Of a stretch of 64,000 nt of DNA, positions 18,712-26,911 are shown piece after piece. Position numbers and translations under genes: made by a program. The notes below the pieces were generated by a model, which worked only from the letters and a program-made list of their open reading frames with translations, searched no databases and was not told the DNA's origin. Origin of the DNA: Rhodanobacter spathiphylli B39 (lineage in GTDB: Bacteria > Pseudomonadota > Gammaproteobacteria > Xanthomonadales > Rhodanobacteraceae). The stretch spans positions 434,001 to 498,000 of the forward strand of contig NZ_AJXT01000004.1 in assembly GCF_000264295.1 (NCBI RefSeq), written 5' to 3'. Position 1 is the stretch's first letter; every line of letters begins with the position of its first letter.

Positions 18712-19056
18712 ATGAGCGACACGATTTTCAGCAAGATCATCCGGCGCGAGATACCGGCGGACATCGTCTACGAAGATGACGAGGTGCTGGCTTTCCGCGA
18801 CCTCAACCCGCAGGCGCCGGTGCACGTGCTGTTCATTCCCAAGCGGCCGCTGGCCACGCTCAACGACGCGGTGGCGGGCGATGCGGAACTGCTCGGCAAG
18901 CTGCTGCTGGCGGCGGCGAGCTACGCCAAGTCGGAGGGCTTTGCCGAGCAGGGCTATCGCACCGTGATCAACTGCAACGAGGATGGCGGCCAGACCGTGT
19001 TCCACCTGCACGTGCATCTGCTCGCCGGCCGCCGGCTGCACTGGCCGCCGGGCTGA
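18712..19056 (+). CDS. HIT family nucleotide-binding hydrolase (HinT-like)
   Basis: 114 residues. HLHVHLLAG is the histidine triad. IFSKIIRREIPADIVYEDD and LAFRDLNPQAPVHVLFIPK are typical of the HinT branch, which hydrolyses purine nucleoside phosphoramidates. The start ATG has GGGAG upstream. It lies 25 bp after recR and ends before a strong bidirectional terminator. Confidence 0.93.
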   Translation: MSDTIFSKIIRREIPADIVYEDDEVLAFRDLNPQAPVHVLFIPKRPLATLNDAVAGDAELLGKLLLAAASYAKSEGFAEQGYRTVINCNEDGGQTVFHLHVHLLAGRRLHWPPG

Positions 19057-19064
19057 GAGTGGAG

Positions 19065-19101
19065 CCAGAAAAACGCCGGCTGTGAGCCGGCGTTTTTCTG
19101 G
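19065..19101. terminator. Bidirectional intrinsic terminator
   Basis: CCAGAAAAACGCCGGC and its complement GCCGGCGTTTTTCTGG surround TGTGA. The A-tract and T-tract make it work for the HIT gene on the plus strand and the Slp gene on the minus strand. Confidence 0.93.
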
Positions 19102-19116
19102 ATGCTTATTTCTTCC

Positions 19117-19695
19117 TCATTTCTTCGGCGGCGGGGGCGGGCGCACCACGATCACCCGGCGCGGATAGAAGCCGCCATAGGGGTAACCACCCCAGTACGG
19201 ACCAAAGCCCGGGCCCCAGAACGGGTCATAGAAGCCTGGCGGATAGTTCACCACCACCGGCCGCTTCGGCCACAGGTAGACCACGTCGGCCTCCACCCGC
19301 GGGTAGGCGTAGTCGAACTCGCCGACCTTCTGCGACACCGTGCCGTGCAGGGTGCCGGTGACGGTCAGCTCGCGGCCGCGAACGAACACTTCCGGATCGT
19401 AGAAGCCATCGCGGCAGGCCACGAAGCGGCCGAGATTCTCGCCGTTGCTGCCGGCCGTGGGGCGCGCCTGGCTGTCGAGCGGGCGGGACAGCAGGTAGAA
19501 GCAGGTCTGCTGCGGACCCGGCTCGGTCTTGATGATTTCGCCGCCCCAGCGCACGTGCGTGCCGCCGGCGCCGCCTTGCTGTGCGCTTGCGGTGGACACG
19601 TCGGCGTAGGTGCCTTCCAGCGGTTTCGGAATCGTCGCGCAGCCTGCCAGCAAGGCCAGGGCTGCGGCGAGCGTCAGTGGGCGGTACAGGGACAT
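19117..19695 (-). CDS. Slp family outer-membrane lipoprotein
   Basis: 192 residues. The signal peptide ends in lipobox LLAGC with Cys19 as the lipidated residue. The Slp-type core contains VRWGGEIIKTEPGPQQTCFYLL, GRFVACRDGFYDPEVFVRGRELTVTGTL and VEADVVYLWP. The C-terminus is rich in Gly, Tyr and Pro (FWGPGFGPYWGGYPYGG) and ends in a polyproline/lysine tail. GGAGAT precedes the ATG. Slp proteins are starvation/stationary-phase lipoproteins of unclear function. It shares a terminator with the convergent HIT gene. Confidence 0.9.
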   Translation of the reverse strand: MSLYRPLTLAAALALLAGCATIPKPLEGTYADVSTASAQQGGAGGTHVRWGGEIIKTEPGPQQTCFYLLSRPLDSQARPTAGSNGENLGRFVACRDGFYDPEVFVRGRELTVTGTLHGTVSQKVGEFDYAYPRVEADVVYLWPKRPVVVNYPPGFYDPFWGPGFGPYWGGYPYGGFYPRRVIVVRPPPPPKK

Positions 19696-19743
19696 GGGGA
19701 TATCTCCAAACGGGGGCAGCGATGACGGCCGTCGATTCGACGG

Positions 19744-21708
19744 CTATTTGACCACGCGGGCGATACGGAAATCCCGTACCGACCGGATGAAGCGGCGCAA
19801 TGGTTCAGTTGGCGGTTCGGCATGGGCGTAGCGCAACTCAAGATAACTCCTCGTCAGCTCGGCCAGTTCCTCGCGTCGACCAGGCAATGCATCGGCAGCG
19901 CGGCGCAGGTAATCCTGCGGGCCTTCGCCGCGCCGGCGCGCGATGCCCTTGCGCGCCAGCTTGCGTTCCAGCTCGCGCATGGCCCCGCGCAACGGGTCAC
20001 GCGGCTGTCGTCGGCGCAGTGCCCAGACCAGGCCGATCGCGACAAACAGCGTGCTGCTGATCGCCAGCAGCCAGCCCAGTGTCGCGGTATCCACGTCGCG
20101 AATGCCGAACGGCTGCAACAGGCCGCGCTGACGCAAGGCGTCGAACCCGATAACGCCCTGGTCCCACCAGCGGTTGACAATGTCCCAGCGGTTGCGCAGT
20201 CCCTGCAGCCAGTCGGTGCGGTACCAGGCCAGCTGGTCGCCGGCCGCGGCGGCTGCACCTTGCGACACGCGTTCCGGGCGCACCGCGCCGGTGGGGTCAA
20301 CGCGCACCCAGCCACGACCGGGCAGCCACACTTCGCTCCAGGCGTGGGCGTCGGAGTTGCGCACCAGCAGGTAATTGGCGGCCTTGTTCCAGTATCCGCC
20401 CTGATAGCCGGTGACCACCCGGGCGGGAATGCCGGCGGCACGCATCAGCACGGTGAAGGACGAGGCGTAGTGTTCGCAGAAACCCTCGCGGGTGCCGAAC
20501 AGGAAGTCGTCCATGGCGTTGCGCCCCAGCGGTGCCGGGGCCAGCGTGTAGCGAAAGCCGCCGTCGTGGAACAGCGCGAGCGCGGCACGCACGATGGCGC
20601 CGTCGTCGCCGCCGTGACTCTGGCGCCACTCCCGCCCCAGCGCCAGCGTCCGCGGGTTGAATCCGTCGGGCAATTGCAGCCAGCGACGCCGATGCGGGCC
20701 CAGCTCAGGCTCCAATCGATAGCGCGTGGCCGAACTCAGGCTGTAGCGGAGCGTGTCGTTGACCGGCTTGTCGGCGACGACCACCCGGTCGGAACGCATG
20801 CGGGCACCGGCTGGTGCGTCGATCGGCACATCGAGGGTGGGCAGCACGTTCTGCTGGCTGGCGACGAGGCTGACGTGATAGCTCGTGGAGCCGGCGACTT
20901 CCAGCTTCGACGGCGCCAGCGTGGCCAGGTCGCGGAACGTCCAGGTGAAGCCGTCGTAACGGGCCATGACGTAGGCGCGGAAATAGCGCTGGGCGCGGAC
21001 CGGCGGAGTGCCGTCGAAAGTCACCCGCATGGCGGGGCTGTCGTCCATCATCAGCTCGGCAAACTTGCCAGGCGACATGCTGTCGGCCAGGCCGGTGCTG
21101 GCCTGGTCGGGCGTGGGCGCGCCCCACAGCGGCGAGTCGAGTCGCGGAACCAGCAGGAAGGCCAGCAGCGCCAGCGGCAATGCCGCGCCGATCAGCCCCA
21201 GGCCGGGCAGCAGCGAGCGCGGCAGGCTGTCCGTCACCTGGGCGGGTTCCAGTGCACGCAAGGTGGCCAGCGCCGGCAGCAGGCCCAGGGCGACGGCAAC
21301 GGTGGCGACCATGCCCTGGCCGGACAGCAGCGCCGCCATCAGGGCGAAGCAGGCGAAGCTGATGCCGACCCTGGCGTCGCGGACGGTTTCGGTCTCCAGC
21401 AGCTTCAGCACCAGCAGGCCCACCGCCAGCGCGGTGCCCGGTTCCCGGCCGAAAACATTGCCGTACTGCAGGATCACCGCCAGTGTCAGCAAGGCCAGCA
21501 TCGGCAGCTTCAGCCAACGCGGCACGCGGCCGGCGCGCTGTCGCCGCTGCCACCAGCGCCAGCCGAGCACCACGGCCAGCACCGCCACGAGCCACCATGG
21601 CATGTGCAGGGCATGCAGGCCGAGCACCATTGCCAGGGTCAGGCTGAGAAGGTCGAAGGCACGGGCGTCGACGGGATGGACGGGCGTGGCGGCGCGCAGG
21701 CGGCTCAT
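19744..21708 (-). CDS. tgpA: TgpA-like transglutaminase (DUF3488 + transglutaminase core)
   Basis: 654 residues. The N-terminal part has several transmembrane helices (from LLSLTLAMVLGLHALHM to about residue 190). A periplasmic domain follows with the catalytic triad Cys411 (GFCEHYASSF), His455 (DAHAWSEVW) and Asp471 (VRVDPTGAV). Another helix (ATLGWLLAISSTLFVAIGL) and a cytoplasmic tail end the protein. TgpA of Pseudomonas is a related essential-like protein. The ATG at 21708 overlaps the DUF58 stop (ATGA). Together with MoxR and DUF58 it forms a conserved trio. Confidence 0.92.
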   Translation of the reverse strand: MSRLRAATPVHPVDARAFDLLSLTLAMVLGLHALHMPWWLVAVLAVVLGWRWWQRRQRAGRVPRWLKLPMLALLTLAVILQYGNVFGREPGTALAVGLLVLKLLETETVRDARVGISFACFALMAALLSGQGMVATVAVALGLLPALATLRALEPAQVTDSLPRSLLPGLGLIGAALPLALLAFLLVPRLDSPLWGAPTPDQASTGLADSMSPGKFAELMMDDSPAMRVTFDGTPPVRAQRYFRAYVMARYDGFTWTFRDLATLAPSKLEVAGSTSYHVSLVASQQNVLPTLDVPIDAPAGARMRSDRVVVADKPVNDTLRYSLSSATRYRLEPELGPHRRRWLQLPDGFNPRTLALGREWRQSHGGDDGAIVRAALALFHDGGFRYTLAPAPLGRNAMDDFLFGTREGFCEHYASSFTVLMRAAGIPARVVTGYQGGYWNKAANYLLVRNSDAHAWSEVWLPGRGWVRVDPTGAVRPERVSQGAAAAAGDQLAWYRTDWLQGLRNRWDIVNRWWDQGVIGFDALRQRGLLQPFGIRDVDTATLGWLLAISSTLFVAIGLVWALRRRQPRDPLRGAMRELERKLARKGIARRRGEGPQDYLRRAADALPGRREELAELTRSYLELRYAHAEPPTEPLRRFIRSVRDFRIARVVK

Positions 21709-22658
21709 GGCAATCGCGCCAGGGCGTTCATGCAGCGCGCGTAGTGCAGCGGCCCGTTGCTGCTGGTGATCTCGTCGCCGGGCAGCCACAGGCTGTAGCT
21801 GCAGCGCTGGGCCTCCGCCTCGTCCACCCAGCGGGCGAGACGGGCGATGCGCGCCTCGTTCTCCATGCCGCCAAGCTGGCGCCAGTCGAGCTGCCATTGC
21901 GGGCGGCTTTGCGGCTGCTCGAAATCCTTGACCAGCAGATTTTCGTGGCGCGCGCTGCTTTTCCAGGCGATGTGGCGGCGCGGGTCGCCGACCCGGTAGT
22001 CGCGCAAGGCGGCCAGTTCGTCGCCACGGTACAGCCGCATGTGGCGGGCATCACCCGCCGGCGCGCGGGGCGGCGGACCGGCGTCCTCCGCGCGCGGCCA
22101 CACCAGCACGGCCTGCTCCGGTCGCAGCCAGCTCCATGCGCGGAACATCCCGAGCGGCCAGCTGCTCCATACCCGCATGCGCGGCATCGCCTGCCAGCCG
22201 CGCTTTTCGGTGGCCAGGGAAAGTTGCACTGCGGTGCCGCTGCGACCATCGAGCGCGAAGGCGATGGTGCCGTCGGCAAGTTCCACGCGAATCGATTGGC
22301 GCGGACGGGCGGAGTCGAATTCCAGGGTGAGCATGAGCGGGTCGCCGGCCACCGCATGTCCGGCGCGGACATGCGCCAGGCGCAGGCCGTCGAGGTTGCG
22401 GAATGCCACCAGCATGCTCGCCGCGCTGGCGGCGCCGAGCAGGCAGGTCAGCAGCAGGGCGGCGTTGTTGCTGTAGTTCAGCGCGCCGGCGAGCATCACC
22501 AGCAGCAGCACGGAGAAGCCCAGGCCGAAACCGGTCGGCACGATGTAGATGCGGCGCCGGTGCAGTTCGATCGGCAGGCTTTCCGGGCGGCGATAGCGGG
22601 TGAGTGCGGGCAGCCGGCCTTCGGCCCAGCGTTGCAGGCGTTGCATCACGCTGCGCAT
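21705..22658 (-). CDS. DUF58 family protein (VWA-like, MoxR partner)
   Basis: 317 residues starting MRSVMQRLQRWAEG. Two adjacent transmembrane helices (IVPTGFGLGFSVLLLVMLAG and AALLLTCLLGAASAASM) are followed by a beta-rich domain and the family signature YRVGDPRRHIAWKSSAR. DUF58 proteins are encoded with MoxR ATPases and may be clients or effectors of them at the membrane. The ATG overlaps the MoxR stop and the TGA overlaps the tgpA ATG, so the three genes are translationally coupled. Confidence 0.93.
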   Translation of the reverse strand: MRSVMQRLQRWAEGRLPALTRYRRPESLPIELHRRRIYIVPTGFGLGFSVLLLVMLAGALNYSNNAALLLTCLLGAASAASMLVAFRNLDGLRLAHVRAGHAVAGDPLMLTLEFDSARPRQSIRVELADGTIAFALDGRSGTAVQLSLATEKRGWQAMPRMRVWSSWPLGMFRAWSWLRPEQAVLVWPRAEDAGPPPRAPAGDARHMRLYRGDELAALRDYRVGDPRRHIAWKSSARHENLLVKDFEQPQSRPQWQLDWRQLGGMENEARIARLARWVDEAEAQRCSYSLWLPGDEITSSNGPLHYARCMNALARLP

Positions 22659-23599
22659 CAATCCACCGCGACCTCGGTCAGCAACTGCCGCGCCAGCGTG
22701 TCGCCATGGGCGCCACGTGCCGGCAGCAGGCGATGGGCGGCCAGCGGGACGAACAGCGCCTGCAGGTCTTCCGGCAGCACATGGTTGCGATGGTGGAGCA
22801 GGGCCCATGCTCGTGCCGCGCCCAGCAGGGCGAGGCCGGCGCGTGGCGACAGTCCCACCCGGATGTCGGCATGGCGGCGGCTGGCGCTCAGCAGGGCCTG
22901 CAGATAGTCGAGCAGGGCGTTGCTGGCGGTGATCGACTGCGACTGCCGATGCAGCTCGATCAGCGCCGCCGCATCCAGCTTCGGGCGCAACTGCGCCAGC
23001 AGGTCGCGCCGGTCGCTGCCGCCGAGCAGGGCACGTTCGGCGGCGGCGTCGGGGTAGTCCAGCGACAAGCGCAGCATGAAGCGGTCGAGCTGGGAATCGG
23101 GCAACGGGAAGGTGCCGTTCAGATCCAGCGGGTTCTGCGTGGCAACCACGAAGAACGGCTGCGCCAGCGGGTGGGTCTGGCCGTCCACGGTGACCTGGCC
23201 TTCGGCCATCGCCTCCAGCAGGGCGCTTTGCGTTTTCGGACTGGCGCGGTTGATCTCGTCGGCCAGCAGCAGGCCGGTGAAAATCGGGCCGGGGTGGAAG
23301 CGGAACTGCGCCGTCTCGCGTTCGTAGACGCTGACCCCGAGGATGTCCGAAGGCAGCAGGTCGCTGGTGAACTGCACGCGCTGGAAGTCCAGCGCGAAGG
23401 TGGCGGCCAGGGCGTGCGCCAGGGTGGTCTTGCCCACGCCGGGCACGTCTTCCAGCAGCAGGTGGCCGCCGGCGATCAGGCAGGCGAAGGCCAGTTTCAC
23501 CTGCCGCGGCTTGCCGAGCAGCACCAGGTTGACCTGGGCCATCGCGGCATCCAGTCGCTGCTGCAGGGATTCTTCGTGAGGCTGGGTCATGGCGGACAT
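22658..23599 (-). CDS. MoxR-family AAA+ ATPase
   Basis: 313 residues. Walker A is in LLEDVPGVGKTTLAHA (about 50-61), Walker B in GLLLADEINRASPKTQSALLEAM, sensor 1 in VVATQNPLD, and the lid in ALLGAARAWALLHHRNHV. MoxR ATPases act as chaperone-like maturation factors. It is the first gene of the MoxR-DUF58-TgpA set. Two in-frame starts (23599 and 23590) are possible. Confidence 0.94.
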   Translation of the reverse strand: MSAMTQPHEESLQQRLDAAMAQVNLVLLGKPRQVKLAFACLIAGGHLLLEDVPGVGKTTLAHALAATFALDFQRVQFTSDLLPSDILGVSVYERETAQFRFHPGPIFTGLLLADEINRASPKTQSALLEAMAEGQVTVDGQTHPLAQPFFVVATQNPLDLNGTFPLPDSQLDRFMLRLSLDYPDAAAERALLGGSDRRDLLAQLRPKLDAAALIELHRQSQSITASNALLDYLQALLSASRRHADIRVGLSPRAGLALLGAARAWALLHHRNHVLPEDLQALFVPLAAHRLLPARGAHGDTLARQLLTEVAVD

Positions 23600-23669
23600 C
23601 GTGGCAGGGTTCTTCGCTGGCGTGACGGGTGCCAGTGTAGCCGCCCCGCAGGGATGTTCCGGGACGGCC

Positions 23670-24269
23670 TCAGGGCAGGGCGACGCCGGCTTCGCGCAGC
23701 AGGCGCGCCAGTGCGATCAGGGGCAGGCCGATCAGCGCGCTGGGGTCGTGGTTGTCGATGGTTTCGAACAGGCTGATGCCGAGGCCTTCGCACTTGAAGC
23801 TGCCGGCACAATCCAGGGGTTGTTCGCGTTCCACGTAACGAAGGATTTCGTCGGCCTGCAGCGGGCGGAAGCGCACACGGGTCAGGTCGACATGGGTGTG
23901 CTGCCGATGCTGGCGGGTGTCGATCACGCACAGCGCGGTATGGAACAGCACCTCGCGCCCCGAGCTGGCGGCAAGCTGCGCGCAGGCATTCTGCGGGTTG
24001 CCCGGCTTGTCCAGCAGCCGGTCATCCAGCGCGGCGACCTGGTCCGAACCGATCACCAGCGAGTCCGGATGGAGCGCAGCCACGGCCTCGGCCTTGGCGA
24101 TGGCCAGGCGCAAGGCGCGTGCGCCGGGCGCTTCGCCAGGCCATGTCGCCTCGTCGGTTCCCGGCGCGGCCTGTTCGAACTGCTGCAGCAGCAGCCGGCG
24201 CAGCAGTTCGGCACGGTAGCGCGAGGTCGAGGCCAATACGATGCGGGGTGAGGGGCCGGCCTGGATCAT
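23670..24269 (-). CDS. yceF: Maf-like nucleoside triphosphate pyrophosphatase (YceF type)
   Basis: 199 residues. IVLASTSRYRAELLRRL, PGEAPGARALRLAIAKAEAV, VIGSDQVAALDD and the C-terminal GLPLIALARLL are Maf-superfamily motifs. The YceF branch hydrolyses m7GTP and is encoded beside yceD-rpmF in E. coli, as here, although the two are divergent. The start ATG overlaps the stop of the upstream membrane-protein gene (ATGA). Confidence 0.9.
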   Translation of the reverse strand: MIQAGPSPRIVLASTSRYRAELLRRLLLQQFEQAAPGTDEATWPGEAPGARALRLAIAKAEAVAALHPDSLVIGSDQVAALDDRLLDKPGNPQNACAQLAASSGREVLFHTALCVIDTRQHRQHTHVDLTRVRFRPLQADEILRYVEREQPLDCAGSFKCEGLGISLFETIDNHDPSALIGLPLIALARLLREAGVALP

Positions 24270-24751
24270 GGGTCCGATTCGCGCCGGATATGCTCGCGCA
24301 TGGCGCTGTCGAGATCGGTCTGCGCCTGGTCGAGGGCCTTCAGCAGGGGTTGCAGGCGGCTGCGCGTATCGCGCATCGAGCTGGCGGCTTCATCCAGTTC
24401 CTGCTGGCTGGCCTGCGGCGAGCGATCCCTGATCCACAGGCGCTGCTGCAGCAGGGCGCGCAGGCCGGCGTCGACCGCATGTCGGGCCTCCTGCTCGCTG
24501 GCGGCGGGCAGGTCCGGGTTCAGCGACATCACCGCATGCGCCTGTTGCAGGCCGGCGCGGCAGGTCTTCAGGTCGGCTTCCAGGCGATCGGCCAAGTCGA
24601 GCAGGTTGGTCAGGCTGCTGCCGCGCAGGTTCTGGCGCCGTCGCAGCAGCAGCGCGCTGGCGGCAAGGCCGACCAGCAGCACCAGCAGCGCGACGAGGCC
24701 CAGGGTGAGGTAGGAGTTCAAGGGCAGCGGCTCGGGCGACAGGGAGAGCAA
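24266..24751 (-). CDS. Membrane-anchored coiled-coil protein (unknown function)
   Basis: 161 residues. A single N-terminal transmembrane helix (YLTLGLVALLVLLVGLAASALLL, in full from about 14 to 36) is followed by RRRQN, a basic cytoplasmic flank. The rest is predicted to be a helical coiled coil with Asp/Glu/Arg/Gln-rich heptads. I do not recognise the family. It overlaps yceF by 4 bp and would be the first gene of that minus-strand operon, reading away from yceD. Confidence 0.72.
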   Translation of the reverse strand: MLSLSPEPLPLNSYLTLGLVALLVLLVGLAASALLLRRRQNLRGSSLTNLLDLADRLEADLKTCRAGLQQAHAVMSLNPDLPAASEQEARHAVDAGLRALLQQRLWIRDRSPQASQQELDEAASSMRDTRSRLQPLLKALDQAQTDLDSAMREHIRRESDP

Positions 24752-24826
24752 GTCTGCCGCATCAGGGGCAAATCAGGCAAAATGCGCCGCCGGCCGGCCA
24801 TTTCGCGGGTTCGGGCGCCGCACCAG

Positions 24827-24855
24827 TTGACTTCAGGCGGCCTGGAACCTAACAT
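24827..24855 (+). promoter_or_regulatory. Promoter of the yceD-rpmF operon
   Basis: TTGACT (24827-24832, five of six), a 17-bp spacer and TAACAT (24850-24855). The predicted start is about 24862, only about three bases before the yceD ATG at 24865, which suggests a leaderless or nearly leaderless mRNA. Confidence 0.6.
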
Positions 24856-24864
24856 TTCGCGATT

Positions 24865-25377
24865 ATGTCCGTGACACTGCCAGAGTCCGTGGACGCCTGG
24901 CGCATGGTCTCGGCGCGGCGTTCGTTCGAGGGAACGCTTCCTGTGGCGTCCATGCCACGCCTGTGCGGGGCGTTGGCCGATACCGATGGATCGGTGCATT
25001 TCGAGCTGGATTTCGGGCGCGACGAGCTGGGCATCAGCTATGTCGACGTCCGTGCCACCGGATCGCTGAGCGTGACATGCCAGCGCACGCTGGAGCCGTT
25101 CGACTTGCCGGTGACGGTGGACACGCGGCTCGGCCTGATCAGACAGGAGCGCGAAGAGGCGGGATTGCCGCCCGATTGCGAGCCGCTGCTGGTGGCCGAG
25201 GATGGCCGGTTGAATCCGGTGGATGTGATAGAAGACGAATTGTTGTTGGCGCTGCCGCTGATTCCGATCAATCCGGACAGCAGCCTGCCCGACGAAGCGA
25301 TCAGCCAGGAACCGGAGACCTCCGGCGAAGGGCAGTCGGAAAATCCGTTCGCGGTGTTGCGCGAACTGAAGAAGTAA
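24865..25377 (+). CDS. yceD: YceD/DUF177 family 23S rRNA accumulation protein
   Basis: 170 residues. The family pattern LSVTCQRTLEPFDLPVTV (cysteine-containing core strand) and the acidic NPVDVIEDELLLALPLIP are clear. It is linked to 23S rRNA accumulation and always sits before rpmF. The start MSVTLPESVDAWRMVSARR has no Shine-Dalgarno sequence and follows a promoter by only about ten bases. rpmF follows after 63 bp. Confidence 0.93.
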   Translation: MSVTLPESVDAWRMVSARRSFEGTLPVASMPRLCGALADTDGSVHFELDFGRDELGISYVDVRATGSLSVTCQRTLEPFDLPVTVDTRLGLIRQEREEAGLPPDCEPLLVAEDGRLNPVDVIEDELLLALPLIPINPDSSLPDEAISQEPETSGEGQSENPFAVLRELKK

Positions 25378-25440
25378 ACGCCGACCCGAGTCATCGGGTC
25401 ATCAAGTCACAGATCATCAAGTTTCCGTTGGAGAACTACC

Positions 25441-25635
25441 ATGGCAGTTGCCAAGAGCCGCCGTACCCCGTCCACCCGCGGCATGCGCCGCTCGCACGAT
25501 TCGCTGAAGACCGTGCAGCTGTCGACCGATCCGACCAGTGGCGAGGTGCATCTGCGCCATCACGTCACCAAGGACGGTTACTACCGCGGCAAGAAGGTGA
25601 TCGAGACCAAGGGTGCGGTGTCAGTCGAGGATTGA
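25441..25635 (+). CDS. rpmF: 50S ribosomal protein L32
   Basis: 64 residues starting [20 protein letters not shown], the canonical L32 N-terminus, and ending [14 protein letters not shown]. The zinc-binding cysteines of some L32 proteins are absent, so this is the Cys-less form. GGAG precedes the ATG. It is followed by a terminator, not by plsX. Confidence 0.97.
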   Translation: MAVAKSRRTPSTRGMRRSHDSLKTVQLSTDPTSGEVHLRHHVTKDGYYRGKKVIETKGAVSVED

Positions 25636-25674
25636 TCTGCTTCGGGAGCCCTTCGGGGTTTCCGGACTTGGTCG

Positions 25675-25704
25675 GCAAAACGGCGCGGTGACGCGCCGTT
25701 TTGC
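25675..25704. terminator. Intrinsic terminator after rpmF
   Basis: A perfect 13-bp stem GCAAAACGGCGCG/CGCGCCGTTTTGC with a GTGA loop, with A and T runs in the stem ends. It separates rpmF from fabH. Confidence 0.88.
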
Positions 25705-25736
25705 GTTGTTGGACAGCCGGATGCCGGGCGCGGCGG

Positions 25737-25765
25737 TTGCACTGGTGCCGCCCAAGGCGTTCAAT
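25737..25765 (+). promoter_or_regulatory. Weak candidate promoter for fabH
   Basis: TTGCAC, a 17-bp spacer and TTCAAT (25760-25765) lie between the rpmF terminator and fabH. The match is weak, but a promoter is expected here because the terminator should insulate fabH from rpmF. Confidence 0.3.
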
Positions 25766-25792
25766 CCCCAGTTTACGTTGATGGACAGCTGA

Positions 25793-26767
25793 ATGGCCCA
25801 GATCTACTCCCGCATCATTGCCACCGGCAGCGCGCTGCCGGAGCGCGTGGTAACCAACGCCGACCTGGAAAAGATCGTCGAGACGAGTGACGAGTGGATC
25901 CGCAGCCGCACCGGCATCCGCCAGCGTCATATCGCGGCCGACGGCGAAACCACCGGCGACCTGGCCTTCCGTGCCGCGCAGCAGGCACTGGAGGCAGCTG
26001 GCGTCAAGGCGTCCGAGCTGGACCTGATCATCCTGGGCACCACCACGCCGGACATCATCTTCCCGTCCACCGCCTGCCTGGTGCAGCATCGCCTGGGCGC
26101 CAACGGCTGTGCCGCGTTCGACGTCAACGCCGCGTGCTCGGGCTTCGTCTACGCGCTGGGCATCGCCGACAAGTTCATCAAGAGCGGACAGTCGAAGAAG
26201 GTGCTGGTGATCGGCGCGGAAACGCTGACCCGCATGGTCGACTGGACCGAGCGCGAGACCTGCGTGCTGTTCGGCGACGGCGCCGGCGCGGTGGTGCTGG
26301 AGGCCTCGGACGAACCGGGCATCCATGCCACCTGCCTGCATGCCGATGGTGGTCACAAGGAACTGCTGTACAACCCGGTGGGCGTCTCCGTCGGTTTCAG
26401 GGACGAGCCCAACCACGGCGTGCGCATCCGCATGGCGGGTCGCGAAGTGTTCAAGGTCGCGGTGAAGACGCTGGATTCGCTGGTCGAGGAAACCCTCGCC
26501 GCTGCCGGCATGAACGAGTCGCAGATCGACTGGCTGATTCCGCACCAGGCCAACCTGCGCATCATCGAGGCGACCGCCAAGCGGCTCAACATGTCGATGG
26601 AGCGCGTCATCGTCACCGTCGACAAGCACGCGAACACGTCGTCCGGTTCGGTGCCGCTGGCGCTGGATTACGCGGTGCGTTCGGGCAAGGTGCAGCGTGG
26701 CCAGAACCTGCTGCTGGAAGCCTTCGGCGGCGGTTTCACCTGGGCGTCCGCACTGCTGCGCTACTGA
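25793..26767 (+). CDS. fabH: Beta-ketoacyl-ACP synthase III
   Basis: 324 residues. It starts fatty acid synthesis by condensing acetyl-CoA with malonyl-ACP. The catalytic Cys115 is in VNAACSGFVYAL, His in LIPHQANLRI and Asn in HANTSSGSVPLAL. The ending AFGGGFTWASALLRY is typical. It opens the fabH-fabD-fabG-acpP-fabF block, but plsX, which lies between rpmF and fabH in E. coli, is missing. Confidence 0.97.
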   Translation: MAQIYSRIIATGSALPERVVTNADLEKIVETSDEWIRSRTGIRQRHIAADGETTGDLAFRAAQQALEAAGVKASELDLIILGTTTPDIIFPSTACLVQHRLGANGCAAFDVNAACSGFVYALGIADKFIKSGQSKKVLVIGAETLTRMVDWTERETCVLFGDGAGAVVLEASDEPGIHATCLHADGGHKELLYNPVGVSVGFRDEPNHGVRIRMAGREVFKVAVKTLDSLVEETLAAAGMNESQIDWLIPHQANLRIIEATAKRLNMSMERVIVTVDKHANTSSGSVPLALDYAVRSGKVQRGQNLLLEAFGGGFTWASALLRY

Positions 26768-26793
26768 TCCGGCAAGCGTTTCCATGCCGGTCA

Positions 26794-26824
26794 CGATGCC
26801 GCCCTCGGGCGGCATCGCCTTTTT
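26794..26824 (+). terminator. Terminator/attenuator between fabH and fabD
   Basis: The stem CGATGCCGCC/GGCGGCATCG closes a short loop and is followed by CCTTTTTTC. A terminator inside a fatty-acid operon suggests partial readthrough or separate control of fabD onward. Confidence 0.78.
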
Positions 26825-26911
26825 CGGGTCGGCGGATTCGCGAAATACAGCTGCGTATGGCGGGCCATGCATGGCACCATGTTCGCTTTCGTCGACGGGA
26901 TTCGCCCATCC

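Noticed and set aside
19102-19725. Plus-strand open frame across the Slp gene
   Set aside because: The minus strand has a complete lipoprotein with signal peptide and ribosome site; the plus-strand product has no recognisable features.
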